A stretch of 64,000 bases of DNA. It comes from Limnanthes douglasii subsp. nivea (lineage: Eukaryota > Streptophyta > Magnoliopsida > Brassicales > Limnanthaceae). The stretch covers positions 146,228,997 to 146,292,996 of the forward strand of contig JAUPFV010000003.1 of NCBI GenBank assembly GCA_036936605.1, read 5' to 3'. Position numbers and translations under genes: made by a program. The notes beneath the pieces were generated by a model. That model saw only the letters and a list, made by a program, of their open reading frames with translations, made no database searches and was not told where the DNA came from. Below, piece by piece: positions 32,464-43,419 of the stretch; the stretch's first letter is position 1; each line of letters opens with the position of its first letter.

Positions 32464-35400
32464 TCAGAAAGGCTTCTCATATTCCTGCGGTGGTGGCTGA
32501 TCCCAGGGACGTAAAAAGGCTACAATCAAAATAAAAATAAGGTTCTTTAGAGTATGTAGAATAAGGCTATAGCTAAAAATATAAGCCGGTTCTTTAGTGT
32601 ATGTAGAATATAGGGTAAAGACTGAAACCCTAGAAGTGGAACTTTGAACTTTAAGACTTTTTGTTACAAAGATACAATCAAGGCATGCAACCCGCTTTGG
32701 CCATGACCAGAGGGGGTCCTCACAACATGTGCGTAGTGTCTCGATCTAGTCATAGCCTCTGCTTTAGAAGTGAACATGTCACCTTAGCCCAGCCAAAACG
32801 TGAAGTAGATAATTTATTAGCCATGGCTAACAGCCTTGGCCTTCAGTCTATACATTAGTTTAGCTAGATATTTAACTAGCTCAGAACATTTCTATCCATG
32901 CTTACCGCTATGGTAATAGCCACTCTAATAAAGAATCACATATACAAATAGCCTACGTGTTTTTCATCTGTTATTTTGGTAAGCAAAAAAGTGATTAAAA
33001 GGGTAATAAAACAAACCACAGAACTAGGAGCTGACTTACTCAATGGTATTTCACCAAGGGACATGAATATTGAATCATCGTCCGCCTGGATCACCTGATC
33101 ATCTCCAAGTGCCCCCTGAAACATTCAGTAAATTATACAAAACAAGTAGTAAATGTAGAGCTCATATTGGCTAATGTAGTTATCTTGTATGAATTCCAAA
33201 CAAAGAAGCACAGTGAAAACGATCTTATAACCAAGTGTTTAAGAATACTTTTGCACGTTTTATAATAAATGCAACTGATAATTTTTCCTGGATGTTCAGA
33301 CAAGTTTAGATGGAAATATAAGCCATTTTTGCCAATTATGAAGTACCTCTCTAATATGATGCCTTGTCTCATTCTGCAGAGGATCAACTTCCTGTGAAAC
33401 AGGATTAATGCTCTCTGGCATAGAATTAGCACCTGTTGATATTGGAGGGATATTTCCGAAAGGACTGAGGAACTCTGCCATCATGAGCCCTTCATTGTAA
33501 TCGGGGTCATTAGGAATGTCACCAGTGGTCTGATGGCGAGTGAAGCTCATAAACCCATTGTCTGGCCTACAAAAGTTCATCATGAAAGAATATGCATTAT
33601 AAGGACATGCATCCAAATTTTAGAGGGACCCTTTTTCTGCATCTAGCATGTTTGAATAATTAAAAATACATGGGAAGGGAAGGAGGACTACTGGTCCAAC
33701 AAAAATCCTCCCACAAAGTTGATTACAAGTAGCATAAAGGTAACAGAAGCGTACTTTCTCTCTGGGTAATCACTTGCCTTGGCTTCTTCAGGCGAATCAT
33801 CTTCCAAGTCAATCACTTCAATCTCTTTACCATTACTTATAAGTGTGCTATATTCACAAGACATGCTTGAACTACTCATTGACAGATCAACATCAACCGG
33901 ACGTGATTCCTTTTTGGTCCCCGAAATTGGAGGGAGAACAAGTATCAGATCATTATTATAATTCTCATTCGTCTCGGATGCTCCCATCAGATTAAGATCG
34001 CATATTTTAAATGAACTAGGAAACAACTGCCTCTCTTCTGCATACCTATGTGGCTGTTCACCATCTACCATAGAGGAGAGAGATTTATTAACCAAATTGT
34101 GATTGTCCACCTTCACCGTTACCTTCTCGCCCTGTGAAGATCCCTTGCTCACATTGTTTTTGCTCGAAAGGTCGAACCACTTATCAGCCTCCAAAGGCAG
34201 AGAAGGAGACCATCCCCTGGGTCTCTTACTTCTCTCATCTGCACTAATTTCTTGAACAACCTGTTTCTCCCCTCTCCCCTCAAACATGGACCTCGACCTT
34301 TTCAGATCAGGAAGCACCTGGCTCAACTCTTGCCCATTTTCATGAATAAGCACAACATCGGTAAAAGATTGAGACCTGTGGCACCTGGTCTTCTCAACAT
34401 CGTGCGCAGGATGTAAATCTCCAACATACTCTGCAGGGTGAACAGACACCATCTTGGAAGTTTCAGAATCAGATACAGGAGCATTAGTTCTGCAGGGCAG
34501 GTAGGCATTCAATTGATTACCTTCTCCTGGGATTTCAGTTCCTTTCAAAGGTCCAATATCGGAAATGCTTCCCTCATTATTTGGACTCATGACAACTTTT
34601 GAGCCCTTCGAATTTAAGGAAGAGCGTGTTTTTGTAGGAACCTTGGCAAAGTTGCAGGTTGTCAATAAATCAGTGCTATTCTTGCATGAAGGATCATCCT
34701 CCTGAGTGCAATGGTCGAAGGATGAGCCTCCCGCAGCAACTTGAATTTCAGTTCCATTATCACTAACACCATCTTTAAGCTCCCCACTCGCTGGATATAA
34801 TCTTGTGGAAAGGCTAGATAATTTGGAGAACTCACTATCATCCGGTTGTTCATCTCCGGTAACAGAAGATTCGGCTCTTGAATGCTCTTCATCCTGGAGG
34901 CTGTGCCTATCCAAGGCGGTCCCTGAATTGCCAGCTTCCTCGATTTTCACTGCGTAATTTATCAAACTTGACTTTTGCAGCCCATCAACATCTTTAGCAA
35001 CAGGTGCCTCATGATGTCCAGAGCTAGTAACATCATCAGGTTCCATATCATCAGAAGCTCTATTGCCATCTGACCATGATCCGTTTATCCCATAATCTTT
35101 TCCAAAATCCAAGTCATAACCAAAAGATCCCCCTTTCCTCCTTCCTTTAAACTGATTTTTTGACCCAGTCGAAACATAATCATCGGCATATCGTTTCCTA
35201 CTCATGCCCACCCCCATATCAGAGGCAGTAATCGCCCCCTCTTGAGACCTGAGATTCTGAAAATCACCGGCCTGCTTCTTCAAATTTCCCGCTTGCCATT
35301 TCGGAGGAAGTACAGAAGGAGGGAGGAAACCCTTGGAGACTAAATACTCAGCTGCAAGCCTCCCTGCTTCCATGAATAAGTCACCACTATTTTTGCGTGG

Positions 35401-35595
35401 TGTAAGATGAGATGGCGGAAAAGATTTAGGCGGGCCATGTCCTCGGCCAAAGCCCCGGTTGAAGTTTCTGTTCTCCGAGTTATACATGCCATGGCCTCTT
35501 ACTGAAACTTCAGGCGAAATTCGAGAGGCAGATAGCCCCATCCCCATTGAGACGGACCTATACCCGTTTCCTGGACTGCGGTGCCTAGAATGCAT
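32464..35595 (-). CDS. Conserved plant nuclear-type protein, 4 coding exons, possible SUMO-interacting motif
   Basis: Coding exons on the minus strand: 35595-33755, 33566-33347, 33115-33040 and 32519-32464. All borders are GT-AG, phases fit, and the joined frame is 2193 bases (730 residues plus stop). The N terminus begins MHSRHRSPGNGYRS, followed by an RG-rich stretch (NRGFGRGHGPP) and LFMEAGRLAAEYLVSKGFLP (about residues 75-94). The long middle is Ser/Asp/Glu-rich and probably disordered, with basic patches such as SKRPRGWSPS. EVIDLEDDSPEE (VIDL at 594-597) is a textbook SUMO-interacting motif. The small exons encode DNGFMSFTRH, MMAEFLSPFG, DDSIFMSLGEIPL and the end PWDQPPPQEYEKPF. I recognise it as a plant-specific conserved protein without a known function. 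The splice model is mine. The ATG at 35595 follows an AG-ended intron, so a 5' leader exon lies upstream. Confidence 0.8.
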
Positions 35596-36050
35596 GTTGG
35601 CACTTCACTACAACCAATCACAGTTCAAAGCTCATTAGTAGCTACAAGGAGGAGCTTAAAATATCACAAAATAACAAGAACTGGAGCTAAGAATTCTATC
35701 AAACATCAATACAATAAAGCTGGTAATGTATGGTGGAAATAGGACTTTGCAGAATTAGCAAGTTAAGTTCCATTTAAACCCCAACAGGGCAATTAATATT
35801 GGATTCTAAAGAACGAGAAGATCTAACCTTATTCGTGGTGAATGGGTTTGATTAGATCTGTACTGATTGAATGAATTACAAAGCCATGTCAGATGTAGTA
35901 ACTTGGTCTCTGCATCATAAATAAACCCTAACCCCTTAGATTGATCAAGATTTGTTTCTAGATCGGGAGCTAGATTACGCACTAGAAACAAATGAGTATC
36001 TCTATATATCGACTCTCCCAATGGTACTGCTTCCTTTCCGTCCAATTCAG
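35596..36050 (-). promoter_or_regulatory. 5' leader exon, leader intron and promoter of the 4-exon gene
   Basis: On the minus strand a splice donor AAG|GTTAGATC lies at about 35826 and an acceptor TTGTAG| at about 35610, so a leader intron of about 215 bp precedes the coding exon. A TATA-like TATATAGA (complement of 36001-36008) sits about 180 bp further upstream. An ATG at 36045 opens a frame of 79 codons through this region. It lies upstream of the TATA-like box, so I read it as not coding. Confidence 0.45.
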
Positions 36051-36335
36051 ATATTTCTATCTGTCTCCTCGATCATCATTTCCATTGAAGAAAATGGAAG
36101 ACGCCAAGTCTTAGATACGTCATGCCTTGAGGTTTGTATTCTTTCTTTGTGGCCCAAATCAAAACTAAGGTGGGCTTTTGTTTTCATTCAAGCTATTTAA
36201 ATTTTAGTTCCTTTCATGTCTTTGTCTTTGATTTATAGATTCGAGATCATCATTTTTTCCGATTGGTGATGCAAAAGTTAGATGACCTCAATTTACTTTT
36301 AGCATAAACATGTCCGATATAAATATTAATCAATA
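36051..36335. other. Upstream region of the 4-exon gene, no further gene seen
   Basis: AT-rich sequence with no terminus or gene recognised, up to the repeat at 36336. Confidence 0.4.
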
Positions 36336-36582
36336 GTTTGCCTTATTAGGACGTTACGGAAATGTCTAATCTAGTTGAAATACCATATAAACTAATATTC
36401 TAAATAAATTATTAAAATGGAAAACTACTATAGAAAACGATTGTAGTATGAATGGTTAACTAATTCTAAATATGTGGTAAGTCTATAAATAGTTATACTG
36501 ATACATATGGGTTTACAGCCTACTAAGGCGTTTACATATAAAATTATTATTAGATTATCGTCGACCTATGTTATTTGTTTAT
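36336..36582 (-). repeat. Possible LTR relic of the older gypsy element, left copy
   Basis: Direct repeat of 50918-51150: both contain AGGACGTTAyGGAAATGT, TATGTGGTAAG, GTTTACATATAA and ATTATTATTA in the same order. Between the two copies lie the outer gypsy gag and protease relics (minus strand) and the inner gypsy element. The likely reading is LTRs of the older element. Only about 210 bp align and LTR termini were not found. Confidence 0.4.
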
Positions 36583-37992
36583 ATTAAATAATAATCAAAT
36601 AATTTAAGTTTTTTCGAGTTAATCGAAAAAAACCATAGGAAGAAGAATGAATGTTTTTAAGGGTTTGGAGTTTTCGAACGTAGGTAATTATATTTAAAAA
36701 GTTATTTAAAAAATGTTGGGTGAACATGAGATCTGAGATCGACATCGTGGGATCAATCATTTGCTTGAGGTAACTGTGGACCATTTTGTACGTTAGCGTT
36801 AACGGTCCAAAGTTTTCAGGGGATATTTTTTTTTATGATTTTGAAACTCTACTCCATGATCGGGTGTTCGAGACCAAATAAAGATGTTGTGTTGCTCTGT
36901 AGGATTTTGGGTCTGATCTCTAATGACTTTCTGATTGCTCTATTGTTGAAGATATTAACTCATGGACACGTGTCGATGTTAGGTTAGTCGTTCTCATAAT
37001 TCATGATTGTCGGCGAAGCTCTTTTAGGTATCTCAAATGTGTGATTATCTAACTCTATGTAATCTACAATGATTAATATTAAGGAGATGAAAGGTCAAGA
37101 ACTAGTTTCTATAAACCTGATGTTTATACCATATTCATCTTTTACTTCAAACTTTACAAAAAAACCATAGTTTTAACAACCCTCCCTCGTCTCCACCGTA
37201 AACCTCTTTTCAGATATTGTCTTTTATTTGTGTGACCGTCGATCATATTACATTTGTCGATTCAGTTTTTCGAACATATCTAAGAAGTTTAAATAATTTA
37301 TGGTCTACTGCTAATCAGCTTCCTCAGAGTTATCTCTTGTTTAAGTAATGTATTTTTGTTTTTGTATTTGATGTTAGTGGTTATAGGAGTACTTAAGGAA
37401 GTATGTAAACTTAAATCGTTTTATAATAGTAAATAGGTTGAGTTCACCTCTAACTTTTTGACATATGACTTAAACAACATTACTATCCTTTAAAGGATAA
37501 GGATGAAAGTAGCCTTCGGATTTATAACTAATCTTCCGATGTCATTCGATCTACTAAATGACCTACCACCATCAAAACTAGGAGTACGAGCCTGACTCAT
37601 TTGGACCTTAACTAAAAAAATAACAGTTCTAAAGCTCTCAACTCTAACGACCTCATTCATAATGGTATTATATGCTCCAAACCAATCTGGTCAAAGTTAT
37701 CGTGACCCAAATGCACCAAGGTGAATCCATTACTACGATGTCTAAATGTCTCTGAGTGCATAAAGGTAAGAATGTAAAAAAAACTTAATATTCTCAGCCT
37801 CAGATCGTTTATACTATCGATATGAAAATCTATCACGCTTTAAAGGATAAATTGACTGTTATTTGTAATGCATATCCCAACTCTGATTTTCTTTCTCAGT
37901 CACGGTGTAAGTATAAGATCTCAACTACTGTTAAGGTTTGAGTACTGGATCCCGGTGAGGCTCTGGCTTCAGTTAGGGAGCACGGGGTAGTG

Positions 37993-38030
<38 letters not shown>

Positions 38031-38546
38031 CTTCAAACCCTGGATACCCCTACACCCCAAGCTGGTAAGATTTTTTGAATTGCTAGAAATTTACCCTTTT
38101 GACAAATGATTGATAGCTTGTGACAAATAATTTTCATATGTACTCTCGTAACATATTCGGATTTTGAAAGCAAACACATCTAAATTTTTAGTTAAAATGA
38201 TAGTAGTCTAGTCCAGAGGCAGCCTAAAAGAGTAGTATCGACCTTCAAATAATTGTTCTCGACAAGCCCAAGCACTTTGTGTCATCGTTACGTAATATTA
38301 AGCTCGGGGACTCGCGATGGTACCAACTACCCCAACACCAAGCAAGGCCCCTTTTGATTCATACTTTTTTTTAAAGAAATTGAGGTTGGATAACACTCTT
38401 GAGCCGAATTTTGATTTCTTTTTATCATTTTTACTTTACCTCTCACTAATAACCAATGCATTAATGTACTATGAAAGTGATCACATACGTCTTGTCAAGC
38501 CACGACCGTCTCAAAATAGCATATAACAGAGGGGTTATCAGCTACT
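36583..38546. other. No clear gene; probable decayed pol of the older gypsy element
   Basis: No conserved motif could be placed. Frames of about 60 codons on both strands look random. An AT dinucleotide run lies at 37998-38028. By position this should be the 3' part of the older minus-strand gypsy element, but sequence support is lacking. Confidence 0.3.
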
Positions 38547-39483
38547 TTAAATAATATATTCATTGTTTCTTATACTCTCCCAAGCCAGATATACATCAAC
38601 CTTTAACTCACCCCAAATCTTGACATCTTCCTTTGTGAAACCAACCACTGTTATTTCATACATTCGGTAGATAATTGTTTTTTTCATTATGTCAAGTAAG
38701 ATTTTAAACATTATGTTGGTTGAGCTGTTGGTGTTAACCAAAATATTTCTCACTTCATCCCTGACGATGTAAATAGTAACACATGCAATATTTTGATGAA
38801 GTATGATCACTCCTCGTGAATCATCATCGATGAAGACCATTAGTTGGTAAGGGGCTCAATGTAGGTGAAAAAGGTTTAGCCTATTATACTAGTACTTAAG
38901 TTCAGAATTGTGACTCATCTTTGAACTGTTAGTGATTTCTAAAAACTTGTCACTTCTGGATATGGTCATGAATCTTTCACGGTCATAGTCAAAATTCATA
39001 TACCAATCCCCATGGTCCTCAAACACTTCTTAAAAAATTTATTAATAACCATAACATGTTCTTCTTTAGGGTGAACTTTCGGGGCCTTGATCCTTCTTGC
39101 CTCAGACTTTGGTTCAAATTTAACATGTATTCAAACCCTATAATCTTTCCATTTGACAAATTCAATCAATTTTCCATCTCTAGTAAGGCTTTGGATTTCA
39201 CCTCTTAAATTTTTGCAATCTCTACTGTAATGGGCAATATTCTCACGATACTTGCATAACTTGTTAGCATTCTTTTCTTCTCTTTGCATGAGCATAGTCA
39301 AAAGCTTTCGAAAGTGCAAAAAATAATATGTTTTTTTATAGATTGTAGCAACGTTCTGTGTTAGTTCAGCATAGTTATTATCCTGACCAATTCTCAACTT
39401 GACTACACCCCACGACCTCACTTTTCCCTACGATCATACTGACCTTTACCTGAAGGGTTTCCTCTTGCAAGACCCGAAGCCTT
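38547..39483 (-). pseudogene. gag-protease relic of the older gypsy element
   Basis: On the minus strand the upstream part (39421-39131) reads ELTQNVATIYKK and a CCHC-like knuckle (CKYRENIAHYSRDC), matching CQYHHDIGHNTEDC of the gypsy copy at 62650. Downstream (38840-38547) the protease region reads VRNILVNTNSSTNIMF, where functional elements have DTGSS. The active-site Asp and Gly are both replaced by Asn. Frameshifts separate the parts. Its 5' portion appears to be at 49480-50900, beyond the inserted younger element. Confidence 0.6.
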
Positions 39484-39803
39484 TGGTGTGGGTTATTTAT
39501 GATCATAGGGTATATTAGGAAAGAGTTTTGTCTTTTTTAGGAATTTAATGTTGGAGTGAATTGTAGAGAGATGAAAGAGGTGTGTACTAGCAGTAAAGTT
39601 TTTCTTACCCTCATTAATGAAGGTATTTGGGGTATTTATACTTGTTTTGTGGCCCATGGGCCTTTCAGGTCGGACTATAGTTTCGGGTCAGGTCTAAAGA
39701 CCCATAAGCCTAAGACAATAAATGATCATCAGCCTGCTGAGTCACAATCCACTTGATCGTACTGTTTAGTTTGGCATGGTATCGAATATGTCCGAACTGC
39801 AGC
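39484..39803 (-). repeat. 3' LTR of the gypsy element
   Basis: It matches 49025-49346 over its whole length, with shared words GGGTATATTAGGAAAGAG, GGGGTATTTATACTTG and CATGGTATCGAATATGTC. The minus strand carries TATAAATACCCC (TATA box). The complement of 39804-39813 (ACCTAAAGGGGC) is a purine tract next to the LTR and is the likely PPT. Confidence 0.85.
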
Positions 39804-40226
39804 CCCTTTAGGTCTTGCAAAGATAATTTGAAAGAGCTAATTCAAAGAGAAAAACAAAACTTGGTATATATCCGAAGTGAATTCTGATTTGGTTTGTATT
39901 CGAACTGAATTCTGATCGGATCTGAAGATATTCCATTTACAGTTGGAATTTCCAAAAGTCAGTTTTTTAAAGTATGACATGTGTCACGTTTTCAGCCGTT
40001 TTTTCTCCTAGGTTATTGTACCTAATTTTCAAAAGTTATTTAGGGTGTAACCCCCATGCTTCTTAGCCCTTGATCATTACTTTTGATCGATTTATCTCCC
40101 CTAGGTGAAATCCCCATACCTCTCGCCTCTATATAAAGTAATTTTACTATTTTATCTCTCTAAAACTAGAATAAATTTCTAGAGAGAGAAAGCTTGATAA
40201 CTTGAAATTGTATCTCGGTAATTTAT

Positions 40227-42738
40227 ATGTTCACCGCTAGAAACACTTTGGTGAAAGGAGGTTGGTTAAACTTATCTAATTTGGAAAGAGCAAGAAGAGA
40301 GGCAAGAATCACAGCTGGACTCTCTACATCTCCTGGTGGAGAGATTAGCCAAACAAGGCTAAATACAGACAAAAGCTCATCATCATCAATCACATCGGTA
40401 ATTCGAAAACTATCTTTTATCCCAAGCCTGTCTCTTTTAGAGTTAAAGTCTTCAGTTCAAGAGTCTCATAAGCCTTTGCATAAGGAAAAAGTAGTTTCCA
40501 GTGTTAGGAATTATTCACCTTTTCTTGCTATGGGATCACACACTGAAAATACCACCCCTCGAAGGGTCACACGCCTTTCAAAAGTCAAAAGCACTCCTTC
40601 ATCTTCAAAACATGCTAGTTCAGAGATGATAAAGCCTCATGTAGATTCTATATCGTCCGAACAACAGTCAAACATAATGGAGGACGGTAGGGAAGACACC
40701 CCATTCGAGACATCCGAAAAAATAGAAAACACTGCACCAGATCGGACAAAGAAAACAAAAGTGGGGCTACCCAACACTGAGTCACTTCTGGAGTGCCTAG
40801 AGGGGAAACTGGGGCCAAACTTTTTCAAGTTTAGTGTGAAGTACCTTATAGCTCTTCAAAAAATTTCTTATGTATATACCCATACTGTTGAACTGGGTCG
40901 GATCCGAACAAAATAGGGCTTTCTGGAGTCCGTTAAGGTGAGAATTCCAGTCACTTCAAAAACTCTCATGGACTGCAAGGCCCATGAGTTGGTGGTGTAT
41001 ACTGAAGTGCTCAACTGGGGCCTTTGGTTCCCTTTGGACCCATGAATAGTTAGGTATTTCCATCTAATAAGATTGTGCCCAAGTCACTTAAGTCCGAATG
41101 CGAGGTATACTTTGATGGCTAGTATTATGGCATTTATGCTGTCAAAAATCCCCCTGCCCATTGAGCAATTTGCTGTTGTGGCGAGTTTGATGGCTAGTCT
41201 CAACATTCTATGTTGATGTTCCAAACTTATTTTTGTGTCTTCTTGTAGTATTTTCAAAAATGTTATCAAAGCACTTGGAGGCAGGAAAAACTACCTTCAC
41301 TAGGTTGAACGCATAGCCATCAAAGAACTACGGACTCGCTTTCCACAATCGTTTCACCTCTGGAAACATGTTGGGGGCTCACCCGTGGAATACTACGGGG
41401 AGTAAAAACCTTTCTTGAGAGCAACTGACCACTCCTCCTCCATCTGGTGTCATTCTAAAGAGGGTTGAAGCAAAGGATGGCAAACTTCACTTGCATTTCC
41501 TGAACAAATCCTCTAGTAACGTGGACAAAATCAAGAACAAGAAAAATAAGAAAACTGAAGTCAATTCATCTCATCAAATCTCTAAAGGTGTTGGTTCGGA
41601 GAATCTAGAAGGAATCAACGTCATCTTGTTAGAGGCAGTTGAAGCCACAATAAAGGAAATCGGTGGATCAGATCATCCGGCCCAAATTAATAAGAAAAAC
41701 CACAAGAGGCGCAAAAAAGGCAGCGACCGGAGAGCTGGAAAGAAAAAGAAAAGTAGCTTGGGGACAGAGATCATACTTCGTCCTTTAGAAGTTCTTCCTC
41801 CCATTCCTACTGGCCTTCCTTCACAAGAAAAGGTTTCATCTACCCTTCCTCCTCCAATATTCCTAACAGCCTAATAGCCAGCTACAGAAGGATATGTTAA
41901 CCTGGATGAATTTCTTAACATGTACTTTAGTGATCTTGATAAATATGACTTCGAACGGACATTTCCTCAAGCCACCATAACCAACAATGTAACCTATAAT
42001 GGTGAGTCATACGAGGTATCAAGTGAGCAGGATACTTTGAGTCATGCCATCTTGGGGTATATTCGTCTGATAGTTGATCTAGAGAGGTAAGTTAGGGATC
42101 AAGCAAAGGACATATTTTCCCTAACCACAGATAATCAGGGCTTAAAGAATTCCCTTTCTTCCGTACAACAGAAAGTGTAAACTTTACTTAAAGAGAAAGA
42201 GGAACTAAGATCTGAACTCACCCAGGCTAAGGCTGCCCATAAGGATATCAAGACAAAGTACTATGGACTGGAAACTTATTCCTTCACTAAGATCAAATCT
42301 TTGAAGGATCAACAAGTTACCAATGCCAGCACTATCATTACTTTATCCGAAGAAAAAACTAGGTTAGAGAAGCTTCTCAAAGAGAAGAAAGATGAAAATG
42401 CTTCTTTAATAATAAAACAAGCCTAAGAGATAACTGCAGGAATAGAGAAGTACGCTGCTAGTATCGTGGATTCTTTGAAGAAAAAGGGTGAAGAAGTTAA
42501 GTCAGATATGGTTCTGCTATTTCATGAGACCTTTCCAAAGAAAAACCTTGGGCTTTTATGAAAATATATACCATACGAGGAGATACATTTTAACACCATG
42601 TCGGATGGAGACAAACATGGTTATTCTTCACCAAGTGAGAATGAATCTGATGAATGAACCAATGAGATTTCCAGCATTGACACCAAGAGTCCCACCAAAT
42701 ATGTAGGTAAGGAAAAAACCGAAGGGAATGAGCCCTAG
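40227..42738 (+). pseudogene. Antisense extra ORF of the gypsy element, broken
   Basis: This gene runs against pol. Part 1 (40227-40916, 229 codons open) has a Ser/Thr-rich basic head and ends with LLECLEGKLGPNFFKFSVKY. Further frames give ELVVYTEVLNWGLWFPLDP (40990-41045), IMAFMLSKIPLPIEQFAV (near 41120-41180), a Lys-rich stretch (41491-41874) and a coiled coil of about 110 residues (42180-42500, KEELRSELTQAKAAHKD). The tail reads GEEVKSDMVLLFHETFP. The same order of blocks occurs at 58440-60790, so it is one conserved protein. Such antisense ORFs between pol and the 3' LTR are reported for Tat-lineage elements; their role is unknown. Several stops and frame changes follow the first open part. 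A leader and start ATG at 40227 (40162-40226 contain an AGAGAGAGAAAGC tract) suggest its own promoter. Confidence 0.65.
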
Positions 42739-42997
42739 GTTGTTGTGTTTACTTGTGATATTTAAGACTAAAGTCCTTGGATGGCCAAGGCATTCAATAT
42801 CATTTTAAAACTAAAATCCTTGGATAGCCAAGGTGTTTTGTTTAATGGTGGATTGGATTTTTTTTATCAGTGCTTAATAAGAAATCCCCTTCGTATATAT
42901 CGATTCATAATACGCTTTAATATTTAATCAGTTTTAAATTCTTCCGATGTGATTAGTCATTGTTTAATTCATCGCATTCCTTAAAAAATAACAGTAT

Positions 42998-43268
42998 TTA
43001 ATAAATCTGATCACTTCAAAGATGTTTTATTTGAATGATGTTGAATAAATCTGATCACTTCAAAGATATTTCATTTGAATGATGTAAGGTGTTAAATAAA
43101 TCTGATCACTTCAAAGATATTTCATTTGAATGATGGAATGTGTTGAATAAATCCGATCACTTCAAAGATATTTCATTTCAATGATGGTAGGTGTTGAATA
43201 AATCCTATCACTTCAAAGATATTTCATTTCAATGATTGAAGGTGTTGAATAAATCCGATCACTTCATG
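42998..43268. repeat. Tandem repeat of about 51 bp, five to six units
   Basis: Units contain AATAAATCYGATCACTTCAAA followed by GATATTTCATTTGAATGATG, with small length changes (45-54 bp). The array lies between the antisense ORF and the end of integrase, roughly where the two convergent transcripts would end. Confidence 0.85.
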
Positions 43269-43419
43269 TTCCACACAATTCTTGAAATAAGGTATAAATT
43301 ATTTATTTATTTAAAACTGGACACCTCATTAAAACCTCCCCGCGCCACCAGGGTATGAAAGAGTATGCCCCCAAATATTTACATTGATATATGACAAATT
43401 AAATATTTATAAGATAATT

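Noticed and set aside
32661..32858. 65-codon plus-strand frame inside the last intron of the 4-exon gene
   Set aside because: It lies antisense within an intron, with no promoter or family resemblance. An alternative exon on the minus strand cannot be excluded but is not supported.
35806..36045. 79-codon minus-strand frame upstream of the 4-exon gene
   Set aside because: It starts upstream of the likely TATA box and runs through the splice donor of the leader intron, so it is probably not translated.
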